Assembly (NCBI RefSeq): GCF_019801015.1
Contig: NZ_JAHVJZ010000005.1
Span: forward strand, 124,001 to 188,000
Source of the DNA: Marinobacter nauticus
GTDB lineage: Bacteria > Pseudomonadota > Gammaproteobacteria > Enterobacterales > Shewanellaceae
DNA: 64,000 bases
Direction of reading: 5' to 3'
Below are positions 9,150 to 17,496 of this stretch, one piece after another; positions within the stretch are counted from its first letter, which is position 1, and each line of letters begins with the position of its first letter. The notes beneath the pieces are model-generated. The model did no database searches, was not told the origin of the DNA, and worked only from the letters and a program-made list of their open reading frames with translations. The position numbers and the translations under genes are program-made.

Positions 9150-10124
9150 ATGCCGAACGCTTCGCAGTTTCGTGAATGGGGCCAGCGGGTCATCGAGATC
9201 GAAAAAGCCGCCATTGACGGACTGAACCGCTTTATTGATGACGCCTTTATTGGCGCCTGTCAGACCATCATGGCCTGCAAAGGCAAAGTGGTGGTCATGG
9301 GCATGGGCAAGTCCGGGCACATCGGCAACAAAATTGCGGCCACACTGGCCAGCACCGGAACACCGGCGTTCTTTATGCATCCGGGTGAAGCCAGCCACGG
9401 CGATCTGGGCATGCTGTCCAAAGAGGATGTGGTTATCGCCATCTCCAACTCCGGCGAAGCCGGAGAGATCATGACGCTGATGCCGGTAATTCGCCGCTGG
9501 GGCGTACCGGTTATCGCCATGACCGGCAAGCCGGAATCGAGCCTGGCGAAAGTGGCCCAGCACCACCTCTGCATTGCCGTGGACGAAGAGGCTTGCCCAC
9601 TGGGGCTGGCCCCCACCTCCTCCACCACCGCCACGCTGGTCATGGGCGACGCGCTGGCCGTGGTGCTGCTGCAGGCCAAAGGGTTTACCGCTGACGACTT
9701 CGCCATGTCCCACCCCGGTGGTGCACTGGGCCGTCGACTGCTGCTGCGGGTCTCTGACCTGATGCACAGCGGCGAGCGCCTGCCCCGGGTCACCGAAGCG
9801 GTGACCATCTCCGAAGCGCTGCTGGAAATCTCTGCCAAAGGTCTGGGCATGACCGCCGTGGTTGATGACTCCGGTAAGCTGAGCGGTCTGTTTACCGATG
9901 GTGATTTGCGCCGGGTGCTGGATGCCCGCGTGGACATTCACACCACCCCCATCGGAACCGTAATGACCAAGAACCCGGTTACCATTACCGGCCCTCTGCT
10001 GGCCGCCGAGGCGCTGAAGCTGATGGAGGAGCGGAAGATCAACGGGCTGGTGATTGTCGATAATGAAGGGCGCCCCGAAGGCGCGCTCAACATGATGGAC
10101 ATGCTGAAGGCAGGAGTTCTGTAA
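9150..10124 (+). CDS. kdsD: D-arabinose 5-phosphate isomerase KdsD
   Basis: KdsD converts ribulose 5-phosphate to arabinose 5-phosphate, the entry to Kdo synthesis for LPS inner core. The 324 residues comprise a SIS sugar-isomerase domain (about 40-170; VVMGMGKSGHIGNKIAATL, HGDLGM) followed by two CBS domains (about 208-324). AGGGAG precedes the ATG at 9150. Its stop overlaps the kdsC start (TAATG), so the two Kdo enzymes are coupled. Confidence 0.96.
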   Translation: MPNASQFREWGQRVIEIEKAAIDGLNRFIDDAFIGACQTIMACKGKVVVMGMGKSGHIGNKIAATLASTGTPAFFMHPGEASHGDLGMLSKEDVVIAISNSGEAGEIMTLMPVIRRWGVPVIAMTGKPESSLAKVAQHHLCIAVDEEACPLGLAPTSSTTATLVMGDALAVVLLQAKGFTADDFAMSHPGGALGRRLLLRVSDLMHSGERLPRVTEAVTISEALLEISAKGLGMTAVVDDSGKLSGLFTDGDLRRVLDARVDIHTTPIGTVMTKNPVTITGPLLAAEALKLMEERKINGLVIVDNEGRPEGALNMMDMLKAGVL

Positions 10125-10672
10125 TGATCGATACCTTGTACGGTCCGGTAGAGGAAGCCGTAGTCAAACAGGCCAGCCGCATCCGTTTGCTGATCTGCGA
10201 TGTGGACGGCGTCTTCTCCGACGGGCGGATCTACCTGGGCAACGATGGTGAAGAGTTGAAGGCCTTCCACACCCGTGACGGCTTTGGCGTCAAAGCGGTG
10301 CAGAATGCCGGCATCGCCGTCGCCGTGATCACCGGACGTAACTCCGCCATTGTCGAGCGCCGTATGACCGCCCTGGGTGTGGCTCACATCCATCAGGGCT
10401 GCGAGGACAAAGTCGCGGTGTTTGAACAGCTATGTCAGTCCCTGAGCATCAGCCCGGAAGAGTGCGCCTACATCGGCGATGACCTGGTGGATCTGGCCGT
10501 GATGAAACAGGTCGGGTTGGCGGTTGCGGTGGAAGACGCGCACCCGGCCCTGCTGCCTCATGCCCACTACCGCACCCGCATTCGCGGCGGATTCGGTGCC
10601 GTCCGTGAGCTGTGCGACCTGCTGCTTCAGGCCCAGGGCAATCTGGCCCAGGCCAAAGGGATGTCGGTATGA
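10124..10672 (+). CDS. kdsC: 3-deoxy-D-manno-octulosonate 8-phosphate phosphatase KdsC
   Basis: KdsC removes phosphate from Kdo-8-P to give free Kdo. The 182-residue protein is a cap-less HAD-superfamily phosphatase that works as a tetramer. Nucleophile and acid/base aspartates D26 and D28 stand in CDVDGVFSDG, and motif III/IV lies in YIGDDLVDLAVM. The C-terminal VRELCDLLLQAQG tail is typical of the family. It overlaps lptC by four bases. Confidence 0.96.
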   Translation: MIDTLYGPVEEAVVKQASRIRLLICDVDGVFSDGRIYLGNDGEELKAFHTRDGFGVKAVQNAGIAVAVITGRNSAIVERRMTALGVAHIHQGCEDKVAVFEQLCQSLSISPEECAYIGDDLVDLAVMKQVGLAVAVEDAHPALLPHAHYRTRIRGGFGAVRELCDLLLQAQGNLAQAKGMSV

Positions 10673-11220
10673 GACGGGAGCTGCTTGCCGGACTCCTGCT
10701 GTTGCTTGCTGCTGGCGCGCTGTACTGGCGCAACCTGCAGATTGAGGAGATGACCCCTCAGCAACACGCGGAATCGGAGCCGGATTTCGTTGCCCGCGCC
10801 CTGCGTACCCGCAGCTACGATGAGAATGGCCGTTTGGCCGCGCAAATCGCCGCAGACAGCATGCGCCACTTCCAGGAGGAGGGACGAACCGAGTTTACCG
10901 ACCCGGTTTACCTGATCTACCCGGAAAACACCAATGGCGTATGGAAGGTTCAGGCACAGCAGGGTCACCTTACCGGCACCCGCCATGTGGCGCTGGAAAA
11001 GGATGTTATCATTACCGCCATTGAGCCAAATGAGCCGCTGCGGACCATTCGTACCGAATCGTTGCAGTTGGATCTGGAGACCATGGTTTTGACCACCGAG
11101 GACCCCATTCGCGGACTGGGTGAATCTTTCGAAGTCCGTGGCACCGGTCTCTGGGCCGATCTCAATCTCAACCAATTCAAACTTAACAGTAAGGTAAGCG
11201 CCTCATATGAAGTGCCTTAA
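10669..11220 (+). CDS. lptC: LPS export protein LptC
   Basis: LptC is the bitopic inner-membrane subunit that takes LPS from LptBFG and passes it to LptA in the periplasm. The 183-residue protein has one N-terminal transmembrane helix (about 4-21) and a periplasmic beta-jellyroll. The start ATG overlaps the kdsC stop; upstream in-frame codons lie inside kdsC and are not used. Sequence conservation in LptC is low, so the call rests on size, topology and its position between kdsC and lptA. Confidence 0.92.
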   Translation: MRRELLAGLLLLLAAGALYWRNLQIEEMTPQQHAESEPDFVARALRTRSYDENGRLAAQIAADSMRHFQEEGRTEFTDPVYLIYPENTNGVWKVQAQQGHLTGTRHVALEKDVIITAIEPNEPLRTIRTESLQLDLETMVLTTEDPIRGLGESFEVRGTGLWADLNLNQFKLNSKVSASYEVP

Positions 11221-11746
11221 AATCCTGGCCCTTATGCTCACCGGCGCCATGCTAAGCAGCCCGGTCCTGGCGTTGGACGGTGACTACCGCCAGCCCATCA
11301 AGGTGACCTCTGACAACTCCAGCGCGGACATTCAGAGTTACACCCTGATCTACGCGGGTAATGTCCGAATTACCCAGGGTTCCATGGTGATCAAGGCGGA
11401 TGAGCTGAAGGTGATCTCCAGTGCCGAGAAGGGCAATGAGGTGATGATCGCCACCGGCAATCCGGCGACCTATACCCAGGTAATGGAGAATGGCCTGCCG
11501 GCAGAGGCCCAGGCTCAGGAGATCCGTTACGAAGTGCGCACCCGCCAGCTGACGCTCAGCGGTGAAGCCCAGCTCAGTCAGGCGGGCAGCCTGATGCGCG
11601 GCAACACCATCAGCTACAACGTAGAGAAGCAGCAACTGGTCGCGGAAGGCAAAGAGGATGAGCAGATCACCACCATCTTCCTGCCAGCCGACCTGGACAA
11701 CGAAGGCAGCGAGCAACCGGAGCCGGAAGCGGAGCCGACGCCATGA
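11207..11746 (+). CDS. lptA: Periplasmic LPS-transport protein LptA
   Basis: LptA oligomers form the periplasmic bridge that carries LPS from LptC to LptD. The 179 residues begin with a signal peptide cleaved after LSSPVLA (about residue 22). A beta-jellyroll OstA-N domain follows, with the recognisable [17 protein letters not shown] segment. The tail after about 150 is acidic and proline-rich. The start lies inside the last codons of lptC and the stop overlaps lptB. Confidence 0.94.
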   Translation: MKCLKILALMLTGAMLSSPVLALDGDYRQPIKVTSDNSSADIQSYTLIYAGNVRITQGSMVIKADELKVISSAEKGNEVMIATGNPATYTQVMENGLPAEAQAQEIRYEVRTRQLTLSGEAQLSQAGSLMRGNTISYNVEKQQLVAEGKEDEQITTIFLPADLDNEGSEQPEPEAEPTP

Positions 11747-12474
11747 CCGATTCCATCCTCAAAGCCGACCAGCTGGCCAAGAGCTACAATGGCCGTCAGG
11801 TGGTAAAAAGCGTTGGCCTGGAGGTAAGAACCGGCCAGATTGTGGGTCTGCTCGGCCCCAACGGTGCCGGCAAAACCACCACGTTTTACATGGTGGTTGG
11901 CCTGGTGCAGAACGACAAAGGCCAGATCACCATCGATAACCGCGACATTACTGCGCTGCCAATGCACAGCCGGGCCCGCCAGGGTATCGGTTACCTGCCG
12001 CAGGAATCCTCCATCTTCCGTAAGCTGTCGGTGTACGACAACCTGATGGCCGTGCTTCAGATCCGCAAGGAGCTGACCAAAGCACAGCGGGAGGAGAAGC
12101 TGGAGCAGTTGCTGGAAGAGTTCAACATCACTCACATCCGCGACAGCCTCGGCATGAGCTTGTCCGGGGGGGAGCGTCGCCGCGTGGAGATCGCCCGGGC
12201 ACTGGCCGCAGATCCTAAGTTCATTCTGCTTGATGAACCCTTCGCCGGTGTGGACCCCATCTCGGTGATCGACATCAAGAAGATCATCCAACAACTGAAG
12301 GATCGGGGCCTCGGCGTCTTGATTACCGACCATAACGTGCGGGAAACTCTCGATGTTTGTGAGTACGCTTACATCGTCAGCCACGGTGAGATGATCGCCC
12401 GTGGCGCCCCTCAGGAAGTGCTTGAGAACAAGCTGGTTCGCTCCGTGTACTTGGGTGATCAGTTCAGGTTATAG
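11743..12474 (+). CDS. lptB: LPS-export ABC ATPase LptB
   Basis: LptB hydrolyses ATP to drive LPS extraction by LptFG. The 243 residues have Walker [10 protein letters not shown] (38-46), Q-loop [12 protein letters not shown], signature [15 protein letters not shown] and Walker [14 protein letters not shown]. The C-terminal switch [12 protein letters not shown] is also typical of LptB. The permease genes lptF and lptG are not in this window, as is normal. The start overlaps the lptA stop. Confidence 0.97.
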   Translation: MTDSILKADQLAKSYNGRQVVKSVGLEVRTGQIVGLLGPNGAGKTTTFYMVVGLVQNDKGQITIDNRDITALPMHSRARQGIGYLPQESSIFRKLSVYDNLMAVLQIRKELTKAQREEKLEQLLEEFNITHIRDSLGMSLSGGERRRVEIARALAADPKFILLDEPFAGVDPISVIDIKKIIQQLKDRGLGVLITDHNVRETLDVCEYAYIVSHGEMIARGAPQEVLENKLVRSVYLGDQFRL

Positions 12475-12564
12475 TGACAACCCTGCTCCAGGCGGGGGCT
12501 TTCCCGGCCGGGGCGGATCGACGATGGCAGGAAAGCATCGCGTGATAAGGATCGACGCTCGTTG

Positions 12565-14031
12565 ATGAAAACTTCGCTCCAGTTAAAGCTCGGCCAGCAG
12601 CTGACCATGACCCCTCAGTTGCAGCAAGCCATTCGCCTGCTGCAACTTTCCACGTTGGATCTTCAGCAGGAGATCCAGGAAGCACTGGAGTCCAATCCGC
12701 TGCTGGAAACCGCCGAAGAGCTGGACCGTGAAATGGGCAGCGACGGCGACAGCGATGGTGCCGGTGATGACACCCCTGCCACTGCCACCGCCAGCAGTGA
12801 CGAGCTGGAAACCTCCGAAGCCCTGAATCAAACCGAAATGCCCGACGAACTCCCGGTGGACAGCACCTGGGACGACGTTTACAGCGCGGCGCCTGCCGCC
12901 AGCGCCGGGGTCAGCCGGGATGATGACAACCTCTACCAGGGCGAAACCAGTGACGACCTCCACAGCCACCTGATGTGGCAGATGGAGCTCACCCCAATGA
13001 GCGACACCGACCGGGCCATCGCCACCACCATCATTGATGCCGTGGATGAGTACGGCTACCTCACGGTCAGCCTTGAGGAGATCCTGGAAGCTCAGGGCGA
13101 TCCGGACCTGGAACTGGACGAAGTGGTGGCGGTGCTCAAGCGGGTTCAGCAGTTCGATCCGATCGGCTCCGCCTCCCGGGATCTGGCGGAATGCCTGATG
13201 ATCCAGTTGGGCCAGTTTACTTCGGACACCCCTTGGTTGGCGGAAGCCCGCATGCTGTTGACCGAGCATATGGATCTGTTGGCTAATCGCGACTTTCGCA
13301 CCCTGATCCGGCGCACTAAACTCAAAGAAGATGAGTTAAGGGACGCCATGCAACTGATCCAATCCCTCAATCCCCGCCCCGGCAGCAGCATCACCTCCTC
13401 GGAAGACCAGTACGTCATCCCGGATGTGTCCGTGACCAAGAAGCAGGGCCGCTGGGTGGTGGAGTTGAACCCGGATGCGACCCCGAAAATTCGCATCAAC
13501 GAACAGTACGCGGCACTGTCCAGAGGCGCCCGCAACGCCAGTGACTCACAGTTTGTGCGGGGTCACCTGCAGGAAGCCAAATGGTTTATCAAAAGCCTGG
13601 AAAGCCGCAACGACACGCTGCTTAAGGTGGCCAACTGCATTGTGCAGTTTCAACAGGGTTTCCTGGAGTATGGCGACGAAGCGATGAAGCCGATGGTGCT
13701 TAACGACGTTGCCGAGGCGGTGGACATGCATGAATCCACCATCTCCCGGGTCACCACCCAGAAGTTCATCCATACCCCGCGTGGTATCTTTGAACTCAAG
13801 TATTTCTTCTCCAGCCACGTCAGTACTGACAGTGGCGGGGAATGCTCCTCCACCGCCATCCGGGCTCTGATCAAGAAACTGGTGGCAGCGGAGAACCCGA
13901 AAAAGCCGCTCAGTGACAGCAAGATGGCACAGCTTCTCGCGGAGCAGGGAATCCAGGTAGCCCGACGAACCGTGGCCAAATACCGGGAAGCCCTCTCCAT
14001 CCCCCCGTCGAATCAGCGCAAAAGCCTGTAA
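12565..14031 (+). CDS. rpoN: RNA polymerase sigma-54 factor RpoN
   Basis: RpoN directs RNA polymerase to -24/-12 promoters and needs AAA+ activators. The 488 residues include the glutamine-rich activator-contact region I ([20 protein letters not shown], residues 6-25). An acidic region II follows (about 55-120), then the core-binding domain, an HTH and the RpoN box [10 protein letters not shown] near 469-478. The ATG at 12565 matches the family N-terminus. A TTG directly before it is better spaced from AAGGA (10 nt against 13), so the first residue is uncertain by one. It is followed by hpf, ptsN, rapZ and npr, the conserved rpoN cluster. Confidence 0.97.
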   Translation: MKTSLQLKLGQQLTMTPQLQQAIRLLQLSTLDLQQEIQEALESNPLLETAEELDREMGSDGDSDGAGDDTPATATASSDELETSEALNQTEMPDELPVDSTWDDVYSAAPAASAGVSRDDDNLYQGETSDDLHSHLMWQMELTPMSDTDRAIATTIIDAVDEYGYLTVSLEEILEAQGDPDLELDEVVAVLKRVQQFDPIGSASRDLAECLMIQLGQFTSDTPWLAEARMLLTEHMDLLANRDFRTLIRRTKLKEDELRDAMQLIQSLNPRPGSSITSSEDQYVIPDVSVTKKQGRWVVELNPDATPKIRINEQYAALSRGARNASDSQFVRGHLQEAKWFIKSLESRNDTLLKVANCIVQFQQGFLEYGDEAMKPMVLNDVAEAVDMHESTISRVTTQKFIHTPRGIFELKYFFSSHVSTDSGGECSSTAIRALIKKLVAAENPKKPLSDSKMAQLLAEQGIQVARRTVAKYREALSIPPSNQRKSL

Positions 14032-14057
14032 CGACGCGATACCAAGGAGGTCAACCT

Positions 14058-14345
14058 ATGCAGATCAACCTTACCGGGCATCACATCGAGATTACCGACT
14101 CCCTGCGGGACTATGTCCACAGTAAGTTTGGGAAACTGGAGCGCCACTTCGAGCACATTAACAATGTGCACGTGGTACTGAACGTCCAGAAGCTGCAGCA
14201 GATTGCCGAAGCCAAACTGCACGTCAATGGGGGAGAGGTTTACGCCACTCATGAGCACGAAAATATGTATGCGGCCATCGATGGGCTGATCGACAAACTC
14301 GATCGGCAAGTTATCAAACATAAAGAGAAACTGTCCCGGCACTGA
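14058..14345 (+). CDS. hpf: Ribosome hibernation-promoting factor HPF (short form)
   Basis: HPF binds the 30S decoding centre and promotes 100S dimers in stationary phase. At 95 residues it is the short form found in gammaproteobacteria, lacking the C-terminal dimerisation domain of long HPF. The S30AE fold is visible from the start (MQINLTGHHIEITDSLRDYV). A near-perfect AAGGAGGT ribosome-binding site precedes the ATG. The stop overlaps ptsN (TGATG). Confidence 0.95.
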   Translation: MQINLTGHHIEITDSLRDYVHSKFGKLERHFEHINNVHVVLNVQKLQQIAEAKLHVNGGEVYATHEHENMYAAIDGLIDKLDRQVIKHKEKLSRH

Positions 14346-14791
14346 TGGAGATCACCGAGCTGTTATCCCCGGAGCGGACCCAGTGCGCCGCTCCGGGGCT
14401 AAGCAAAAAGCGGGCACTGGAGCTGATCAGCGAACTCGCTTCTGAGCAGTGCCCCGACCTGCCTAAACACGAACTGTTCGAAAGCCTGCTCGCCCGAGAA
14501 AAAGTGGGCAGCACCGGCATTGGCAACGGCATCGCACTGCCTCATGGAAGAGTGAGCAAACTGGCGCACCCCATCGCCGTACTGATCAAGTGCGACGAGC
14601 CGATCCCTTTTGACGCCATCGACAGCAAGCCTGTTGACCTGCTGTTTGCCCTGTTCGTGCCCGAATCAGAACATCAAATGCACCTGGCCACACTGGCTGA
14701 AGTTGCGCGCAAGCTCAGTCAGAAAGAGATCTGCCGAGCCCTGCGCAAAGCCCAGGACAACCACACTTTGTTCGAGGTCATCACCCAGTGA
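14345..14791 (+). CDS. ptsN: Nitrogen PTS regulatory protein IIA-Ntr (PtsN)
   Basis: PtsN is the terminal phosphoacceptor of the nitrogen PTS; unphosphorylated forms regulate potassium transport and metabolism in E. coli. The 148 residues form one fructose-type EIIA domain with the phosphorylated histidine H67 in GIALPHGRVS. It is translationally coupled to hpf upstream and rapZ downstream. Its likely partner NPr is encoded two genes on; the first enzyme PtsP is not in this window. Confidence 0.96.
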   Translation: MEITELLSPERTQCAAPGLSKKRALELISELASEQCPDLPKHELFESLLAREKVGSTGIGNGIALPHGRVSKLAHPIAVLIKCDEPIPFDAIDSKPVDLLFALFVPESEHQMHLATLAEVARKLSQKEICRALRKAQDNHTLFEVITQ

Positions 14792-15636
14792 AACTGATCA
14801 TCCTTTCTGGCCGTTCCGGCGCCGGCAAATCTGTAGCCCTGCGAGTCCTTGAGGACCTGGGGTACTACTGCGTCGACAACCTGCCTCTGGAGTTGATGCC
14901 GGCACTGCTGAAAAGCCAGAAAGGGCAGAATGAGCAGGTCGCAGTCAGTCTGGATATCCGTAACCTGCCGGTGGAAATCCTGGACGTTGCGCGCCTTAAG
15001 CAGCGGCTGGATGACGACATCGAAGTCACCATCTTCTACCTGGACGCCTCAGACGAAAACCTGTTGCGCCGGTACAGTGAAACCCGGCGACTGCACCCGC
15101 TTTCCCGGGATGGTCGCACCCTGGCGGAAGCGATCGCCATGGAGCGCTCCCTGCTTGAGCCGCTGGCGGAAGAGTGCGATCACCACATCCGGACCGACGA
15201 CTACTCGGTGCATCAGCTCGCCGACGCCCTGCGGGAGCGACTGCTTGGCAAGCCGGAAGGGGAGATGATGCTGGTGTTTGAATCCTTCGGCTTCAAACAT
15301 GGCATGCCCAAACAAGCGGACTACCTGTTCGATGTGCGCTTCCTGCCCAATCCTCACTGGGATCCGACACTTCGCCCTCTGACCGGTAAAGACGAACCGG
15401 TCAAAGCCTACTTCCGGGCTCAGGACAGCGTGTCCCGCTTTGTCGATCACACCGAGCGGTTCCTCTGGAACTGGCTGCCGCTGCTGGAGCGGAACAACCG
15501 CGCCTACCTGACGGTGGCCATCGGTTGCACCGGCGGCCAGCACCGCAGCGTCTACATTGCCGAGGCGCTGGCGGAGCGCTTTGCCGCCAACCGCCCGCAG
15601 GTTCAGATTCATCACCGGGAACTGAAAGAGGATTAA
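14788..15636 (+). CDS. rapZ: RNase adapter protein RapZ
   Basis: RapZ binds GlmZ-type small RNAs and presents them to RNase E, tuning glucosamine-6-phosphate synthase. The 282 residues (E. coli 284) have an N-terminal P-loop domain with Walker A GRSGAGKS (8-15). The C-terminal RNA/metabolite-binding domain contains [10 protein letters not shown] and the hallmark [10 protein letters not shown] near 245-255. The start is GTG, overlapping the ptsN stop. Confidence 0.96.
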   Translation: MKLIILSGRSGAGKSVALRVLEDLGYYCVDNLPLELMPALLKSQKGQNEQVAVSLDIRNLPVEILDVARLKQRLDDDIEVTIFYLDASDENLLRRYSETRRLHPLSRDGRTLAEAIAMERSLLEPLAEECDHHIRTDDYSVHQLADALRERLLGKPEGEMMLVFESFGFKHGMPKQADYLFDVRFLPNPHWDPTLRPLTGKDEPVKAYFRAQDSVSRFVDHTERFLWNWLPLLERNNRAYLTVAIGCTGGQHRSVYIAEALAERFAANRPQVQIHHRELKED

Positions 15637-15638
15637 GG

Positions 15639-15908
15639 GTGCTGGAGCGGCGCGTCACCATCATCAACAAGCTGGGTCTGCACGCCCGTGCGGCCACCCG
15701 GCTTGCCCAGCTGGCACAGACCTTTGATGCCCGTCTCACGCTCTCTCAGGGCGACCAACAGGCCACCGCCGACAGTGTGCTGGGCCTGTTGCTGTTGCAA
15801 AGCTGTCAGGGTAAAGAGGTGTTGATACAAGCCGAAGGCCCACAGGCCGAACCTGCCCTGGAGGCGGTCTGCCAATTGATTGCGGATCGCTTCGACGAAA
15901 CCGAGTAG
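15639..15908 (+). CDS. ptsO: Nitrogen PTS phosphocarrier NPr (PtsO)
   Basis: NPr relays phosphate from PtsP to PtsN. The 89-residue HPr-like protein begins at a GTG three bases after the rapZ stop and has the phosphorylated histidine H15 in [10 protein letters not shown]. Longer in-frame starts lie within rapZ and would add residues absent from HPr proteins. It is the last gene of the rpoN cluster. Confidence 0.94.
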   Translation: MLERRVTIINKLGLHARAATRLAQLAQTFDARLTLSQGDQQATADSVLGLLLLQSCQGKEVLIQAEGPQAEPALEAVCQLIADRFDETE

Positions 15909-15915
15909 CCCCGCT

Positions 15916-16392
15916 TCAGAGTCGCCCCATCCCCATTTCGTGCATCCGCATCGGCATGGCATCGATCAGTTCAAACAGCTCGGCCGCATCAGCGGGCTGG
16001 TTCTGATGCATTTTCACTTCGCCGTCCTTGCCGATAAGCACCAGGGTAAAGTGCGTTTCCGGGGCAATAAAGTCTTCCCGCCACTGGTGGGCATCGCTGT
16101 CGGATAACTCACGGTCCCCGATGGACACCCGGCCCCCCACCACCGTAAACACCAACAGGTCCCGCTCCATCAGCCCCTCGGCCATCGCATCAAGGTGCGC
16201 CTGCTGATCGATCCAGTGCGGATGCTGCTCAGTCGGAGCGAACACCACCAGGGCGCGGTGGTGCCAACGCATGGCCGTCAGCGGGTCACTGAAGTTGTGG
16301 TGGGCAGGAAGCGTGGGATGGGCTTCCAGACTCATCACCAGAATCAACAGGCCAAAAACGCGTCCCCAAAGGGTCAGAAACAGTGTGAACAT
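15916..16392 (-). CDS. Secreted DUF4174-type protein, function unknown
   Basis: The 158-residue product begins with a hydrophobic signal segment (FTLFLTLWGRVFGLLILVMS). The remainder looks thioredoxin-like without the catalytic cysteines, containing RALVVFAP and ETHFTLVLIGKDGEVKMHQN, the pattern of the DUF4174 family. A strong GGAGGAGG ribosome-binding site fixes the ATG at 16392; upstream in-frame codons are not needed. The C-terminus is methionine- and histidine-containing (MPMRMHEMGMG), which might bind metal, but that is only a thought. It converges on npr with a 7-nt gap and follows a membrane-protein gene. No function is known to me. Confidence 0.75.
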   Translation of the reverse strand: MFTLFLTLWGRVFGLLILVMSLEAHPTLPAHHNFSDPLTAMRWHHRALVVFAPTEQHPHWIDQQAHLDAMAEGLMERDLLVFTVVGGRVSIGDRELSDSDAHQWREDFIAPETHFTLVLIGKDGEVKMHQNQPADAAELFELIDAMPMRMHEMGMGRL

Positions 16393-16451
16393 GGTGCCTC
16401 CTCCATCGCAGAAATCGCGATGACAGAGATCCAAACGATCGCAACCGGGGA

Positions 16452-16465
16452 TCAGATCGATCTGA
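16452..16465. repeat. 14-bp perfect palindrome between two minus-strand genes
   Basis: TCAGATCGATCTGA is a perfect palindrome that includes the stop codon of the upstream membrane-protein gene. It lies about 60 nt before the DUF4174 gene start. It could be an operator or be fortuitous, since part of it is coding. Confidence 0.3.
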
Positions 16466-17105
16466 CCCGCTCCCCCTCTCTTCGAATCAGCAGAATCACA
16501 AACAGCTGGCCGTTAAGCAGCAGAAACAGCCACCACTCAAACGCGTCTTCCCAGCGCTCATAGGCCTCCCCCATGGCGACGTCCAACACCAGGGTCAGCA
16601 GCGCTATCGCCAGGATAAGCGTACTCAGCGCCAGCACCTGGCTGCCCGAGCGGCGCCAGTGCCCACTTTGATACAGCGCCGCACCGACCGACACCTGAAC
16701 CAGATAAGTGCAAAAAATAAAACCGGCCACGCCCGCACGGCGCACCACCGGAAAGTGCCCGCTGCCGTGGCCCAGCGTCAGGGTGTAGGTCATCAGCGCC
16801 AACGTTGCCAGCAACGCCAGCGGCAGCATCCACCGGCTCGGCGCCAATCCCTGCCCTATCAACCACGAGCGACTCTGCAGCCAGAACACCAAAAGCAGCA
16901 CGCTGGCAGGCAGCATCAGCGCCTTGAACAGCCAATACGCGGTGCCGTGACGACCGGTGCGGCTGATGCTGACGCAATCCGCCCAATAAGGGACACAACC
17001 GGGGATCACCCCCTCCCATAAGCTTACGCCGTAACTCAGATGGGTGGTGACCAAAGGCAGCAGGGCCGCCAGCCAGCACAGTAATAACGGGTGATGTTTG
17101 CTCAT
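16452..17105 (-). CDS. Conserved multi-pass membrane protein, possibly Frag1/DRAM/Sfk1-like
   Basis: The 217 residues carry about six hydrophobic helices. The first luminal loop has VSLWEGVIPGCVPYWADC, with two cysteines that may form a disulfide, followed by VSISRTGRHGTAYWLFKALM. The layout and the S-I-S-R-T-G loop recall Frag1/DRAM/Sfk1 family membrane proteins, but I cannot assign it firmly. It is probably co-transcribed with the DUF4174 gene 59 nt downstream. The ATG at 17105 starts directly before the first helix. Confidence 0.65.
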   Translation of the reverse strand: MSKHHPLLLCWLAALLPLVTTHLSYGVSLWEGVIPGCVPYWADCVSISRTGRHGTAYWLFKALMLPASVLLLVFWLQSRSWLIGQGLAPSRWMLPLALLATLALMTYTLTLGHGSGHFPVVRRAGVAGFIFCTYLVQVSVGAALYQSGHWRRSGSQVLALSTLILAIALLTLVLDVAMGEAYERWEDAFEWWLFLLLNGQLFVILLIRREGERVRSI

Positions 17106-17171
17106 TAACGCTAGGGATAGTTCATCACAGGCGTAGACTCAATGTGCCCCCCACGAACACGGTACGCCACC

Positions 17172-17444
17172 ATGAACAAAGGCCACGTCATCCTGCTGCT
17201 GATCCTGTTTTCCGGCGGCTCCCAGGCCATAGAGAAAACCCTGCACTCTGCCCGCTGCGGCACCAAACTGTTGCGGGTTGGCAGTACCCTGACACAACTG
17301 AAAAGCGCCTGTGGCTCCCCCCAGGCCATTGAGCGGGTGGGCGGTGGCAGTAAGGAGTACAGCTATCGGCTCAGTCGTTCTGGCGGCCTGACCCTGTTCC
17401 GGATCAAACACAATCGCATTACTGCCATCCGCCTGGTGAAGTAG
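17172..17444 (+). CDS. Small secreted DUF2845-like protein
   Basis: The 90-residue product has a signal peptide (MNKGHVILLLILFSGGSQA) and a mature part of about 70 residues. Two cysteines, in SARCGTKLL and LKSACGSPQAIE, may form a periplasmic disulfide. The pattern R-C-G..V..G.t...v...CG.P is that of DUF2845 proteins of unknown function. The ATG at 17172 is chosen for the signal peptide, although its ribosome-binding site is weak. It is divergent from the membrane-protein gene and 52 nt ahead of the Na/Pi cotransporter gene. Confidence 0.65.
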   Translation: MNKGHVILLLILFSGGSQAIEKTLHSARCGTKLLRVGSTLTQLKSACGSPQAIERVGGGSKEYSYRLSRSGGLTLFRIKHNRITAIRLVK

Positions 17445-17496
17445 TCCACGATCCGGGTCTAGGCTTTTCCACAGAGGGGAACGGTTTGGAGCGGGG

